Assembly (NCBI RefSeq): GCF_023145695.1
Contig: NZ_JAJHVV010000009.1
Span: 124,001 to 188,000 of the forward strand
Length of the DNA stretch: 64,000 nucleotides
Origin: Vibrio amylolyticus
GTDB lineage: Bacteria > Pseudomonadota > Gammaproteobacteria > Enterobacterales > Vibrionaceae
Direction: 5' to 3'
Shown: positions 44,981 through 53,231 of the stretch, one piece after another
Position numbering within the stretch: position 1 is the stretch's first letter
Layout of the letters: the number at the start of each line of letters is the position of its first letter
Made by a program: the position numbers and the translations under genes
The notes under the pieces: generated by a model
The model's input: the letters and a program-made list of their open reading frames with translations, nothing else
Databases searched by the model: none
What the model was told of the DNA's origin: nothing

Positions 44981-45880
44981 ATGGGTCAGTTAGAGAGCAT
45001 CCACATATTTATCAAGGTAGTAGAGACAGGGAGTATTACCAAGGCCTCTGAGCAGTTGGGTTTGGCAAAATCGGCCATCAGTAAACGGTTGAGTGAACTC
45101 GAACAGCAACTAGGCGTGAAGCTGATTAACCGCACCACACGTAAATCGAGTATTACCGAAGCGGGTCAGCTTTACTTTCAAAAGAGTAAATTGATATACG
45201 AAGAGCTTGATGAATTGAACTGTGAGATTGCTTCTGTACAAAAGAATTTAGTCGGGACACTTAAAATTGCCGTGCCACTCTCTTTTGGAATTGAACACTT
45301 AGTACCTGCTCTCGATGAGTTCTCGAAACAACACTCCGAGTTAAAACTGGATGTCGACTTTTCAGACCGAAGGGTGGATTTGGTTCAAGACGGCTTTGAT
45401 CTCGCGCTTCGAATAGGCCATCTTGCGGATTCTACGTTGAAAGCGAAAGCCATTACATTAGTCAGCCATGTTTTATGCGCAAGCCCTACGTATCTTAAAG
45501 AATTTGGTACACCAAAAACGCCTGACGACTTGAAAACACATAAGTTTCTTCGCTATAGCCAATCTTCGCTGTCAGGGTTACAGCTTGAAAGTAAGGGCCA
45601 ACAGAAATATACCGTCGCGACAGATGCCGTTCACAGTGCAAATAATGGTGAGTTCTTAAAAGCGATGGCATTGTCAGGTCATGGTTATACCCATTTACCA
45701 AAATTCATCGTTTGGAAGGAGTTACAAAGTGGAGCGTTACAACCGATTCTAGAGCCATATACTCCAGCTCCTCAACATGCCTACATTGTGTACCCAGAGA
45801 CACGCTACTTACCAAAAAAGAGCCGAGTCTTTATCGATTTTTTGACGGATTACTTTGGCGATACCCCTTATTGGGAGTGA
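44981..45880 (+). CDS. LysR family transcriptional regulator
   Basis: Regulator of 299 residues. The helix-turn-helix is TKASEQLGLAKSAISKRLSE with the wing INRTTRKSSITEAGQ. The effector domain resembles the group that regulates pirin or quinone-related genes (SDRRVDLVQDGFDLALRIG). The start at 44981 has a strong GGGAGG site eight bases upstream; earlier in-frame codons are not homologous. It is divergent from pirin, its probable target. Confidence 0.88.
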   Translation: MGQLESIHIFIKVVETGSITKASEQLGLAKSAISKRLSELEQQLGVKLINRTTRKSSITEAGQLYFQKSKLIYEELDELNCEIASVQKNLVGTLKIAVPLSFGIEHLVPALDEFSKQHSELKLDVDFSDRRVDLVQDGFDLALRIGHLADSTLKAKAITLVSHVLCASPTYLKEFGTPKTPDDLKTHKFLRYSQSSLSGLQLESKGQQKYTVATDAVHSANNGEFLKAMALSGHGYTHLPKFIVWKELQSGALQPILEPYTPAPQHAYIVYPETRYLPKKSRVFIDFLTDYFGDTPYWE

Positions 45881-46245
45881 CCCACTCAAGGAGTACAAAA
45901 TCCCTCTTCGTATTGATTTCTATGAAACTATCTTACGTAACAGCAAGTTACGTGTTATTAGATTTAATTGTTACCTGTTGCATAGAAGCTAGAGGTGACT
46001 CGAACAAATCTCTCTCTTCAATGCCTCTGGTGTGATGTCACTCGAATAGAAATTTTGCTACGTCAATCTGTTTCAATATTGCGACAAATCCTTCCTATTA
46101 TTTCATTGCTCATTTATTGAGCTGTGACGCCATGGGCTATTTTTGATTTTTGCTTGTAGATATAGACGTTACTTTTCTCAACGTTTGCGAGAGAAGCTGT
46201 TGTGCGAACCCTGTGGTTTATTTAACTCATCACAAGGATTAAGCG
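45881..46245. other. Intergenic stretch before the chitinase, 365 bases
   Basis: No coding frame of note. It holds a small CGTAAC/GTTACG stem near 45935-45951 and a TTCTC...GAGAGAA stem near 46173-46194, then the AAGGATTAAGCG ribosome region of the chitinase. Probably a long leader or regulatory space; no clear terminator for the LysR gene. Confidence 0.5.
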
Positions 46246-48822
46246 ATGAAAAAAACGATTTTAACATTGGCAGCGTTTGGCCTAATGCCAACCACGGTAT
46301 TAGCCTATGACTGTACGAATGTACCGATTTACGATGAAGCGAGTAGTTATAACGCGGGGGATGCCGTGCAGGTTGAAGGCAATGCCTATGTCTGTAAAGT
46401 GGGTGGCTGGTGTACCGTCGGAGGGCCATATGTTCCTCCAACAGGTTGGGCATATAAAGATGCGTGGTCAGAAGAAGGTGCGTGTGTTGCAGTTGTCGAC
46501 CCAGATTCAGATGGTGATGGAATCACAGACAGCGTTGATAACTGTCCTAACGTTGCCAACCCAGATCAAATAGACAGTGATAACAATGGCATTGGGGATG
46601 CCTGTGAAACTGATACTCCGTTAGACAGCGATGGCGATGGGATCGAAGATGCCTTAGACAACTGTCCTAATGTCGCTAACCCAGATCAGACCGATAGTGA
46701 CAATAATGGCGTTGGTGATGCCTGTGAAGTCGTCGCCGATGCGTGTCCAGCGTTTGATAGTACGGCAACTTATGATACAAGCAGCATCGTCAAACATACT
46801 GGTGGGTATTATAAATGTGATGTTGCAGGATGGTGTTCATCAGGTTCCAGTTCGTATGAGCCGGGTGTCGGTTGGGCTTGGGAAAGTGCATGGTCAGCAT
46901 CCAGTTTAGAGGCGTGTACTGATGTAGGTGCTGGGGTGGAAGTTCCAGACGTGCCGTTCTGCGCACCCGACTGGGACACTCAAAAGATCTACAGTGAAGG
47001 GTCGGTGGTGAATTATAATGGTGTCGCATGGCAAGCGCTCAAAGATACTTATGGCATTGCACCGGATAACACAACCTATGGTGAGCAATATGTCATTGTT
47101 GGCTACCCTGATGAGTTTATGTGCCCTGTTAGCATTCCAAACAACATCGATTATGGAACCCCTCAACCCGTTGCGGGCAACCCGAATGTCGGGACGCAAT
47201 TCCCTACAGGCGCGGTGATTAACGCCATGATCTCAGACCAGCCTTCCAGCCAAACAGGCAAAATCGGTGGTATTGATCCTGCCTCAGATAATGGTGGTGA
47301 TCACGCTGGATTGTCTGGTGATAATGGGGCACGAGTTTCTAAAGTGAAACCAGGTGATGTGTCGAACCAACACAACGTTTATGAGATGAACTCAGGAACA
47401 GAAGTGGTGACATACATTGGGGACTGGGCGATTTATGGGCGTCAATATGACTTCTCCAAACTGTCTGCCAGTAATCTCAATCGTATTGTCTATGGCTTTG
47501 CAGGAATCTGTTTCCCTGACGCCAAGAATGAACAAGATGGCGGTTTCCCAACAACAGCACCTGCTGCTGTGTTGAGAACGTGTACTCAGAGTAATCTCCC
47601 TGACGGTGCGATGGCCGTTGCCGATTTCGAAGCGGCGTTCTCTCGTAAAATACCGGGAGCGCCAACAGGGTCAGTCATTGGTACTGAGAGCATGTACGAA
47701 CTTGAAGTGGGTAACGTGAGTGGTGTATTTGGTGTTCTTTATGAGTTACGTAAACAAAATCCTCAGTTGAAACTGGATTTGTCGGTGGGTGGTTGGACAC
47801 TCTCTGAAGGCTTCCCGTGGATGGCTTCGGATCCTGTTCGACGTAAAGTCTTTGTTGATTCCATCGTTCATTTCCTAGAGCGTTTTGAATTTGATGGTAT
47901 TGATATTGACTGGGAGTACCCAGGATCGGATGGCGCAGTTGCCGGGATGGCGCGACCTGATGATGCTGAAACCTACGCAATATTGATTCAAGAGCTACGT
48001 GCGGGGATGGATTGGCTAACGAAGAAAACGGGTAAGCCGTATCGTTTATCTTCAGCCATTCCTGCAGGTGAAGGGCGCCTTGAGAAAATCGATTGGTCGG
48101 TGGTTCATCCGTATATGGATCGACTGTATGCCATGACGTATGACATAACAGGCGCTTGGGAGCGTGAGTTAAGTCATCATACACCGCTTTATACCAATCC
48201 AAATGCGACAGGTTCGTCTGCCAATACATCCGCTCATTTCACCATTAGTTACTTGCAAAGTTTGGGTATCCCAGCGAACAAGTTGATGATTGGTGTGGCT
48301 AACTACCATCGTTCACGGGCAATGAACCCTGGAGACATCAGTGAATACACTAATGGCCTTAATGGTAGCTCAACTTATGGTGATTTGAATGCTACGGGCG
48401 CGAGCATGATATTAGGCGTTGCAGGTGTCGGCAGTTGGGAAGCAGGGGTCTTGGAGGGGTATGATCTCTACGCTAACTATCTCGATAAAGATCTGAAAGC
48501 ACGAAATGGTTATACCTTGTATACCGATAAAGTGTCTAACGCTGACTACCTGGTTAACGAGAGTATTGGTTCATTCATTACTCTTGAAACACCAAGAACG
48601 ACGGCACTGAAAACTCAGTATGCTAAAGATAATGGGTTAGCAGGCGTGTTCTTCTGGATGGCAGAGCAAGACAATGGGTATAACCTCAACGCTGTAAACC
48701 ATGTTTTAGGTAATACATTAGTCTCCGACAATGCAGATTCGAAACCACAATATCAAATCGCCGTTTGTGGTCAGAATGTCACAGTCGCTGAGTGTGAAGC
48801 ATTGAATTCAGCACTGAAATAA
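46246..48822 (+). CDS. Secreted modular chitinase, GH18 with chitin-binding and TSP3 repeats
   Basis: Exported endochitinase of 858 residues. Order: signal peptide (about 1-20, ending LAY), a CBM5/12-like chitin-binding domain (about 21-82), two thrombospondin-type-3 calcium repeats (about 85-165; [20 protein letters not shown]), a second CBM5/12 domain (about 167-224), a third aromatic-rich binding-like domain (about 235-290), then the GH18 barrel. The catalytic loop [10 protein letters not shown] holds Asp550, Asp553, Asp555 and the acid Glu557, and SVGGWTLS is present. It releases chito-oligomers from chitin outside the cell. A terminator follows. Confidence 0.92.
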   Translation: MKKTILTLAAFGLMPTTVLAYDCTNVPIYDEASSYNAGDAVQVEGNAYVCKVGGWCTVGGPYVPPTGWAYKDAWSEEGACVAVVDPDSDGDGITDSVDNCPNVANPDQIDSDNNGIGDACETDTPLDSDGDGIEDALDNCPNVANPDQTDSDNNGVGDACEVVADACPAFDSTATYDTSSIVKHTGGYYKCDVAGWCSSGSSSYEPGVGWAWESAWSASSLEACTDVGAGVEVPDVPFCAPDWDTQKIYSEGSVVNYNGVAWQALKDTYGIAPDNTTYGEQYVIVGYPDEFMCPVSIPNNIDYGTPQPVAGNPNVGTQFPTGAVINAMISDQPSSQTGKIGGIDPASDNGGDHAGLSGDNGARVSKVKPGDVSNQHNVYEMNSGTEVVTYIGDWAIYGRQYDFSKLSASNLNRIVYGFAGICFPDAKNEQDGGFPTTAPAAVLRTCTQSNLPDGAMAVADFEAAFSRKIPGAPTGSVIGTESMYELEVGNVSGVFGVLYELRKQNPQLKLDLSVGGWTLSEGFPWMASDPVRRKVFVDSIVHFLERFEFDGIDIDWEYPGSDGAVAGMARPDDAETYAILIQELRAGMDWLTKKTGKPYRLSSAIPAGEGRLEKIDWSVVHPYMDRLYAMTYDITGAWERELSHHTPLYTNPNATGSSANTSAHFTISYLQSLGIPANKLMIGVANYHRSRAMNPGDISEYTNGLNGSSTYGDLNATGASMILGVAGVGSWEAGVLEGYDLYANYLDKDLKARNGYTLYTDKVSNADYLVNESIGSFITLETPRTTALKTQYAKDNGLAGVFFWMAEQDNGYNLNAVNHVLGNTLVSDNADSKPQYQIAVCGQNVTVAECEALNSALK
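46501..46731 (+). repeat. Tandem coding repeat for calcium-binding loops
   Basis: Two copies of about 110 bases share long identical runs such as AACTGTCCTAA...GCCAACCCAGATCA and GATGCCTGTGAA. They encode thrombospondin-type-3 loops ([11 protein letters not shown]...DSDNNG). Such repeats may expand or contract by recombination. Confidence 0.7.
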
Positions 48823-48888
48823 CCGGATGTGAAACGGAAAGCCAGTTACTACAAGTGTTAATGTATAACTAGGGAGTTACTTAATAAT

Positions 48889-48918
48889 AAAGGTCTAGCC
48901 TAGTCGCTAGACCTTTTT
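48889..48918. terminator. Bidirectional rho-independent terminator
   Basis: AAAGGTCTAGC pairs with GCTAGACCTTT around a six-base loop, with T-runs on both strands. It serves the chitinase gene and the convergent Lrp-type gene. Confidence 0.85.
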
Positions 48919-48930
48919 CATTGAAGATGT

Positions 48931-49413
48931 TTAATCGAGTGGAAGTTGGACGCTATTTTTAATCTCTTTCATCGCAATATTCGATTGAATAGCACTAACG
49001 CCTGGTACGCGTCGCAATGTGCTGATGTGGTCAAAATATTCATCTAAATCTCTTGCTACGACTTGCACCATATAATCTGCCATGCCTGAGATGCAGTGGC
49101 AGCTCAATATCCAATCAGTATTCCTAGCAAACTCTTCTAGCGGCTCAGTATCCTCAACTTGGTGCCCACCCAGAGTAACGAGAGTAAAGCCTGAAACTTG
49201 TATGCCTAATTTCTTTCGGTTAAGGATTGCAGCATAACCATCAATGAACCCTTCTTCTTCTATTCGCTTCCAGCGTCTCCAACAAGGTGTTTCACTCAGA
49301 TTGACATCGTCCGCTAGCTTACTGTTACTAATGCGCCCATCCTTTTGAATCTTCTTAAGAATCGAAAAATCAGTAGTGTCGAGCTCGTTAATGGAAAGTT
49401 CTTTCTTTTTCAT
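48931..49413 (-). CDS. Lrp/AsnC family transcriptional regulator
   Basis: Small amino-acid-responsive regulator of 160 residues: an N-terminal winged helix (DFSILKKIQKDGRISNSKLA, then LSETPCWRRWKRIEEEGFI) and a C-terminal RAM ligand-binding domain (GFTLVTLGGH, HCISGMADYMVQVVARDL). It is divergent from the LysE exporter gene, an arrangement seen for regulators of amino-acid export. The ligand is probably an amino acid that the exporter expels. Confidence 0.9.
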   Translation of the reverse strand: MKKKELSINELDTTDFSILKKIQKDGRISNSKLADDVNLSETPCWRRWKRIEEEGFIDGYAAILNRKKLGIQVSGFTLVTLGGHQVEDTEPLEEFARNTDWILSCHCISGMADYMVQVVARDLDEYFDHISTLRRVPGVSAIQSNIAMKEIKNSVQLPLD

Positions 49414-49525
49414 GCTGTATATTGAAATAATCTGCCTTATTTACTGTTTATCTTAGCGCATATAGCAAAGTCATTTCACCGTAATTCGTTAACATTATTT
49501 CAAATGACAATTTATAGGACAAATA

Positions 49526-50125
49526 ATGACAAGTCAGATGTTGATAGCATTTTTGCTATTCTCGATTTCAATTTCAATGGTTCCAGGGGCAGGGAATATG
49601 GTGCTTCTTAGCATTTCCAAGCGTTTTGGTATGAGCGCAACATATCCGTTTATCGCCGGAAATGTAGTGGGCTTTACATCGATACTTTTAGCTGCGAGCG
49701 CTGGATTAGTTGGGGTTATGACTCTATATCCGAGTGTGTTCGCGGTATTGAAGTGGTTAGGAACGGCATATTTGGTGTATTTGGCGTGGTCGATTGCCAC
49801 GATGAAAGTGGACGAAAATGTTGAGAGTCATCGCACTGGATTTACATCGGGTGTGTTAATACAGATTTTCAATCCTAAAGGTTACATTGTTTCACTTACG
49901 ATCTTTTCACAGTTTATTTCTCAGAACGTCGCGTATGCACCTCAAGTTGCACTGTTAACGGTAATCATGGCATTAACAGGCATCGTCAGCATGGTGTTTT
50001 GGGCGTACCTTGGGACGGTATTACAGCGATGTATTCGTTCGGAAAAAGTGACCTCTGTGGTTAACGGCCTACTTGGTGGCAGCTTGGCTGTAGTGGCAAT
50101 ACTGATGGCTGTTCAGCCTTTGTAA
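49526..50125 (+). CDS. LysE family amino-acid exporter
   Basis: Inner-membrane exporter of 199 residues with about six hydrophobic segments. The RhtB/LysE hallmark is MVPGAGNMVLLSISKRFG near residue 18 and the following glycine-rich helix (ISMVPGAGN); LGTAYLVYLAWSIA and IFNPKGYIVSLT are further family motifs. It exports amino acids such as homoserine, threonine or lysine. It is divergent from the Lrp-type regulator that likely responds to the same amino acid. Confidence 0.88.
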   Translation: MTSQMLIAFLLFSISISMVPGAGNMVLLSISKRFGMSATYPFIAGNVVGFTSILLAASAGLVGVMTLYPSVFAVLKWLGTAYLVYLAWSIATMKVDENVESHRTGFTSGVLIQIFNPKGYIVSLTIFSQFISQNVAYAPQVALLTVIMALTGIVSMVFWAYLGTVLQRCIRSEKVTSVVNGLLGGSLAVVAILMAVQPL

Positions 50126-50162
50126 CTGTGTCGATGAGAGCGGTCATACGTTAACCGTGAAT

Positions 50163-50192
50163 AAAAAAGCGAGGTTTAGTCCTCGCTTTTTT
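50163..50192 (+). terminator. Rho-independent terminator
   Basis: AAAAAAGCGAGG pairs with CCTCGCTTTTTT around a six-base loop. It stands between the LysE gene and the convergent ABC operon and can serve both directions. Confidence 0.85.
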
Positions 50193-50200
50193 GTTTGAAG

Positions 50201-51031
50201 CTAACTCACCGTTCGACTAAACCTCAGGCTCAACATCCATGCTATTGCGCCAATACAAGCATAAATCACCACGTTGAGCCAACCTGCTTCGGGTATCGCA
50301 CTAAATGGGTTTGACGCCAGAATAGCGTGTAGTGGTAGGTAAAATATCTTAGAAAAGAATTGATCGATGCTGTAATTGTTAAACATCGCAATCGGCATCC
50401 AACGCAGCGCGTAAATCGCAATGAGCAGAACCAACAGCGGTGACTTCACTTTCTGCGAGACAGCCATTGCGGTCAGTGCCAATGGCAACAATAGCACTCC
50501 AGCTACAACCATTCTTAATAAGAACTCTATCCAGTTCAGCAGTACATAACCGAGTGACGCTTGACGGTAGAGCAAAGCGAGTTGGTGCTCAGTGGATAGG
50601 TTCAAAACCCACAGCATCAGGTCGGCGAAGAAGACCAAAATGGAGCACACCAGAGGAATAATAAGGAGTCCGAAACTGAGCTTAACAAGGTGAGTTTTGA
50701 CGTCACTGACGGGCATGCTACGCCAAAACATAATGCTGCCTTCTAAACGTTCCTTACGAAAGGTTCGAGGAAAGTATTGTGTGGCGAGCAAGATAGAAAG
50801 TAATCCAACACCACCAGAAATCAGCATATTGACGTCATCGCCTAATTCTTTGTGAATATCACTGACATCGCCACTAAAACTCATTTGAAAAAACATATTG
50901 TGTTGCAAGGTAGAACTACTGATCAAGCTTATAAACAGCAGTAAACCACAGGCAAACATAAATAAAGGAATGCGGGTAACGAGAGGGTTCTCTATCCACT
51001 CCTTACGTAACATCGCGGTGATAGAACGCAT
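50201..51031 (-). CDS. ABC transporter permease (YtrA-type operon)
   Basis: Membrane protein of about 276 residues starting MRSITAMLRKEW, with about six hydrophobic segments. It sits third in a minus-strand operon after a GntR regulator and an ABC ATPase; its start shares a base with the ATPase stop (TAATG). It is an ABC-2-type permease, perhaps exporting an antibiotic or peptide. I reject the longer upstream frame because it would run through the ATPase gene. Confidence 0.8.
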   Translation of the reverse strand: MRSITAMLRKEWIENPLVTRIPLFMFACGLLLFISLISSSTLQHNMFFQMSFSGDVSDIHKELGDDVNMLISGGVGLLSILLATQYFPRTFRKERLEGSIMFWRSMPVSDVKTHLVKLSFGLLIIPLVCSILVFFADLMLWVLNLSTEHQLALLYRQASLGYVLLNWIEFLLRMVVAGVLLLPLALTAMAVSQKVKSPLLVLLIAIYALRWMPIAMFNNYSIDQFFSKIFYLPLHAILASNPFSAIPEAGWLNVVIYACIGAIAWMLSLRFSRTVS

Positions 51032-51888
51032 TACGCAGCCTCCTTCTGTAGAGCCAAAAATAGATCCGCTAATTTCACGGTATAAACTTCGCCAAGTCCT
51101 TCTACTTGAGCGGCGTATTGGGAAGACAGTAACCACTTAGTGGAGCCTAGCCCTTTTTGAAATGAGAGCGGTTTCAGTGACTCAATGGTTGATCGGTGCT
51201 CGTCGCTCGCATCTAGGATGAAGTAATCCTCACTAATGCTCTCCATTGAACTCTGTAAGACCGTTCGACCTTGCTTGAGAATCAACACGTCGGTCAGAAG
51301 GTGTTCTATTTCAGAGACTTCATGACTGGCAATAATAAGGGTGCGTTCTCCATCATGAAACCACTCAAGCAAGTGGCGGTAGAAGGTGTCGCGGTAGACT
51401 AAATCAAGCCCCAGTGTAGGTTCATCTAAAATCAAAATCTTAGTATTGGTCGCAATGACAATCGCTAGGTGCAGTTGGACTTTCATCCCTTTAGAGAGCG
51501 ACTTAATACGACTACGAGGCTTGATGTCGGTTTGACCAAGCAGTGCATCGGCTTTACTGCGGTTAAAGCTCGGGTGCACACCTTCTGAATAATTGAGTAG
51601 CTGAGCTACTGTCATCCAGCCGGGCAGAACGTTAACATCTGAAATATACGATAAGTTCTGCATGATTTTATCTCGCTGCATAACGGGCTCATAGCCATCA
51701 ATGCGGATCACACCTTGATACTCATGAGCGCCTAACAGCGAGTTAATAAGGGTCGATTTACCTGCACCGTTATGCCCAAGTAAACCGAGAACTTGTCCTG
51801 CATGTAACTCAAAGCTAACGTCATGCAGGGCTTCGCCTTTTTGTCGATATTGTTTAGACGCGTTTTGTACACTGACTAATGCGCTCAT
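51031..51888 (-). CDS. ABC transporter ATP-binding protein
   Basis: ATPase subunit of 285 residues: Walker A LLGHNGAGKST, signature LSKGMKVQLHLA (a variant of LSGG), Walker B ILILDEPTLGLD, then the H-loop IASHEVSEI. It couples ATP hydrolysis to the permease encoded downstream, and starts four bases within the GntR gene. The C-terminal extra domain (about 210-285) is typical of ABC-2 exporters regulated by YtrA-like proteins. Confidence 0.88.
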   Translation of the reverse strand: MSALVSVQNASKQYRQKGEALHDVSFELHAGQVLGLLGHNGAGKSTLINSLLGAHEYQGVIRIDGYEPVMQRDKIMQNLSYISDVNVLPGWMTVAQLLNYSEGVHPSFNRSKADALLGQTDIKPRSRIKSLSKGMKVQLHLAIVIATNTKILILDEPTLGLDLVYRDTFYRHLLEWFHDGERTLIIASHEVSEIEHLLTDVLILKQGRTVLQSSMESISEDYFILDASDEHRSTIESLKPLSFQKGLGSTKWLLSSQYAAQVEGLGEVYTVKLADLFLALQKEAA

Positions 51889-52256
51889 TGGTCACCTTTC
51901 AAATGTGGTTTAAGTTGCAGGGAGAGTTCTTCTAACGACATGCCAAGGCGCTGCAATGTTGCCGCAATTTGTGGAATCTGTTGTTGGAGAAATTGTTTTT
52001 TTTCATCAGCGATGAGCTTCTGTTTTGCACCTAAAGTAACATACATGCCTTGGCCACGCCTTTTTTCGACCAACCCTTCATCAACTAACAGTTGATAGCC
52101 TTTCATGACGGTTAGATGATTTATTTTCATATCCGCACAAACACTGCGCACAGAAGGCAACGCTTCACCTTCTTGCCATATACCTTGCAGTATTTGCTGT
52201 GTGATTTGATCAGCTAACTGACGGAAAATCGGTTGTCGATCATGCCAGTTTGTCAT
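51885..52256 (-). CDS. GntR family (YtrA subfamily) regulator
   Basis: Short repressor of 123 residues: an N-terminal winged helix (PIFRQLADQITQQILQ, ALPSVRSVCADMKINHLTVM) and only a short C-terminal helical stretch, the size typical of YtrA-type proteins. It leads an operon with the ABC exporter, which it probably represses. The start at 52256 begins MTNWHDRQP; a frame from 52301 adds a non-homologous leader. The ATP-binding gene overlaps its stop by four bases. Confidence 0.88.
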   Translation of the reverse strand: MTNWHDRQPIFRQLADQITQQILQGIWQEGEALPSVRSVCADMKINHLTVMKGYQLLVDEGLVEKRRGQGMYVTLGAKQKLIADEKKQFLQQQIPQIAATLQRLGMSLEELSLQLKPHLKGDQ

Positions 52257-52327
52257 GAGTGACTCTCTGCTTAGTAGTGGTGTTATATATATGTATAACA
52301 CCTAGAGTTTACAATAGGAAGGTAAAT

Positions 52328-52364
52328 CTGATTAAAAGAGAAATGCCCCTAGATTGGGGCATTT
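52328..52364 (-). terminator. Terminator of the small membrane peptide gene
   Basis: On the minus strand AAATGCCCC pairs with GGGGCATTT around a six-base loop and a T-rich tail (TCTCTTTTAAT) follows. The stop codon of the 28-residue frame lies within the loop. Confidence 0.7.
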
Positions 52365-52435
52365 TTTGATTGTTGATACTTCCTGTATCCGTAGACAAGT
52401 CCTATCTGCAGCACCTTTACGGAAAGCCAGATCAT
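52349..52435 (-). CDS. Predicted small membrane peptide, 28 residues
   Basis: Minus-strand frame with a complete small transcription unit around it. The TATAAT box is at 52461-52466, the ribosome site GGAG is six bases before the ATG, and a terminator overlaps the stop. The product reads MIWLSVKVLQIGLVYGYRKY then a short polar tail: one hydrophobic segment with a basic end. An in-frame ATG at 52462 would add nine residues, but it overlaps the -10 box. No family is recognised. The unit lies between the GntR and DUF1330 genes. Confidence 0.55.
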   Translation of the reverse strand: MIWLSVKVLQIGLVYGYRKYQQSKNAPI

Positions 52436-52460
52436 CGATATCTCCAGTGTGGTATCACCC

Positions 52461-52466
52461 ATTATA
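52461..52466 (-). promoter_or_regulatory. -10 promoter element for the small peptide gene
   Basis: On the minus strand a consensus TATAAT lies 26 bases before the start of the 28-residue frame. A recognisable -35 at the right distance is poor (TCACGA or TTATCA). Confidence 0.45.
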
Positions 52467-52580
52467 CTAGCACGGCATATGTATCGTGATAATAGTTCCA
52501 TTTACAAAATGAATAGTTAGCCCGATTTATATCCAAATAACACCTATACTCATTGGGGTATTTATCAATAGGAGTTGAAG

Positions 52581-52886
52581 ATGTCTGTTTATTATTCGGT
52601 TGTGGAAGTGACCCCAACCAGTGAAGAGTGGATACCTAGTTATATAGAGCAGGTCACGCAGATAGTTGCAAAACATGGTGGGAAGTATCTTGCGCGAACA
52701 GGGAGTCACCAACAAATGGAAGGCGATCGAGAGAGCGCAGCGTTATGTGTGATTATCGAGTGGCCATCGAAAGAAGCTGCAGTAGGATTGATGGAAGACC
52801 CTGCTTATGCACCGCATTTTAAAGCGCGTAGTGAAGGCGCTGTGAATCATCATATTTTTGTTGAAGGTAAGGATGATTTTGCTTAA
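52581..52886 (+). CDS. DUF1330 family protein
   Basis: Small soluble protein of 101 residues with a dimeric alpha-beta-barrel-like (ferredoxin-fold) pattern: YYSVVEVTPTSEEWIPSYIE, VAKHGGKYLARTGSHQQMEG, CVIIEWPSKEAAVGLMEDPA. DUF1330 proteins are widespread and of unknown function, possibly in aldehyde or heme chemistry. The ATG at 52581 has AGGAG seven bases upstream. A terminator follows; it is a single-gene unit. Confidence 0.85.
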   Translation: MSVYYSVVEVTPTSEEWIPSYIEQVTQIVAKHGGKYLARTGSHQQMEGDRESAALCVIIEWPSKEAAVGLMEDPAYAPHFKARSEGAVNHHIFVEGKDDFA

Positions 52887-52909
52887 AGATAATACGGTAA
52901 AATACAGTT

Positions 52910-52938
52910 GCCCTAGCTTAACGCTGGGGCGTTTTTTT
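52910..52938 (+). terminator. Rho-independent terminator
   Basis: GCCCTAGC pairs with GCTGGGGC (one G-T pair) around a five-base loop, then seven T. It ends the DUF1330 gene. Confidence 0.85.
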
Positions 52939-53207
52939 GTGACTTGAGCCTTGTCTCAATTGTTGCGTTGTCATACAAGATCCAGTTACAATCCGCACAT
53001 CCCATCTTTAGGAGTCTACGCCCATATGAATAACTAATACCTGTCATCCATTCACACAATATTTTTGGATCCACAGGGTTAGTAGGCGTAGCTTTTAGCT
53101 CAGATCGAGCGAATTTTTCTACCTATTGCAATATGAAGAGTACATGTTGAGCATGATACATAGGCACAGTTCTATCTGTTATTACTCTCTCTATTGCTAC
53201 GTCTTAC

Positions 53208-53226
53208 GCCCCTGTTTACAGGAGGC
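53208..53226 (+). promoter_or_regulatory. Hairpin covering the ABC-F ribosome site
   Basis: GCC CCTG pairs with CAGG and GGC across a TTTA loop with one bulged A. The right arm contains AGGAGG (53220-53225), the Shine-Dalgarno for the ATG at 53232. Opening of this stem would be needed for good translation. Confidence 0.5.
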
Positions 53227-53231
53227 AACTT

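Larger units (their letters stand above)
52887..53231. other. Intergenic stretch and leader of the ABC-F gene, 345 bases
   Basis: A terminator at 52910-52938 ends the DUF1330 gene. After it, no gene is visible; the remainder is a probable leader for the ABC-F gene, ending in a hairpin (53208-53226) that covers its ribosome site. A three-codon frame ATG AAT AAC TAA is at 53026. Confidence 0.6.

Noticed and set aside
46501..46731. CRISPR or mobile-element repeat within the chitinase gene
   Set aside because: The repeat is coding and corresponds exactly to protein-level calcium loops.
53026..53037. Leader peptide for the ABC-F gene
   Set aside because: Three codons with a poorly spaced AGGAG site are not enough to call a gene. 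It is mentioned under the leader finding only.
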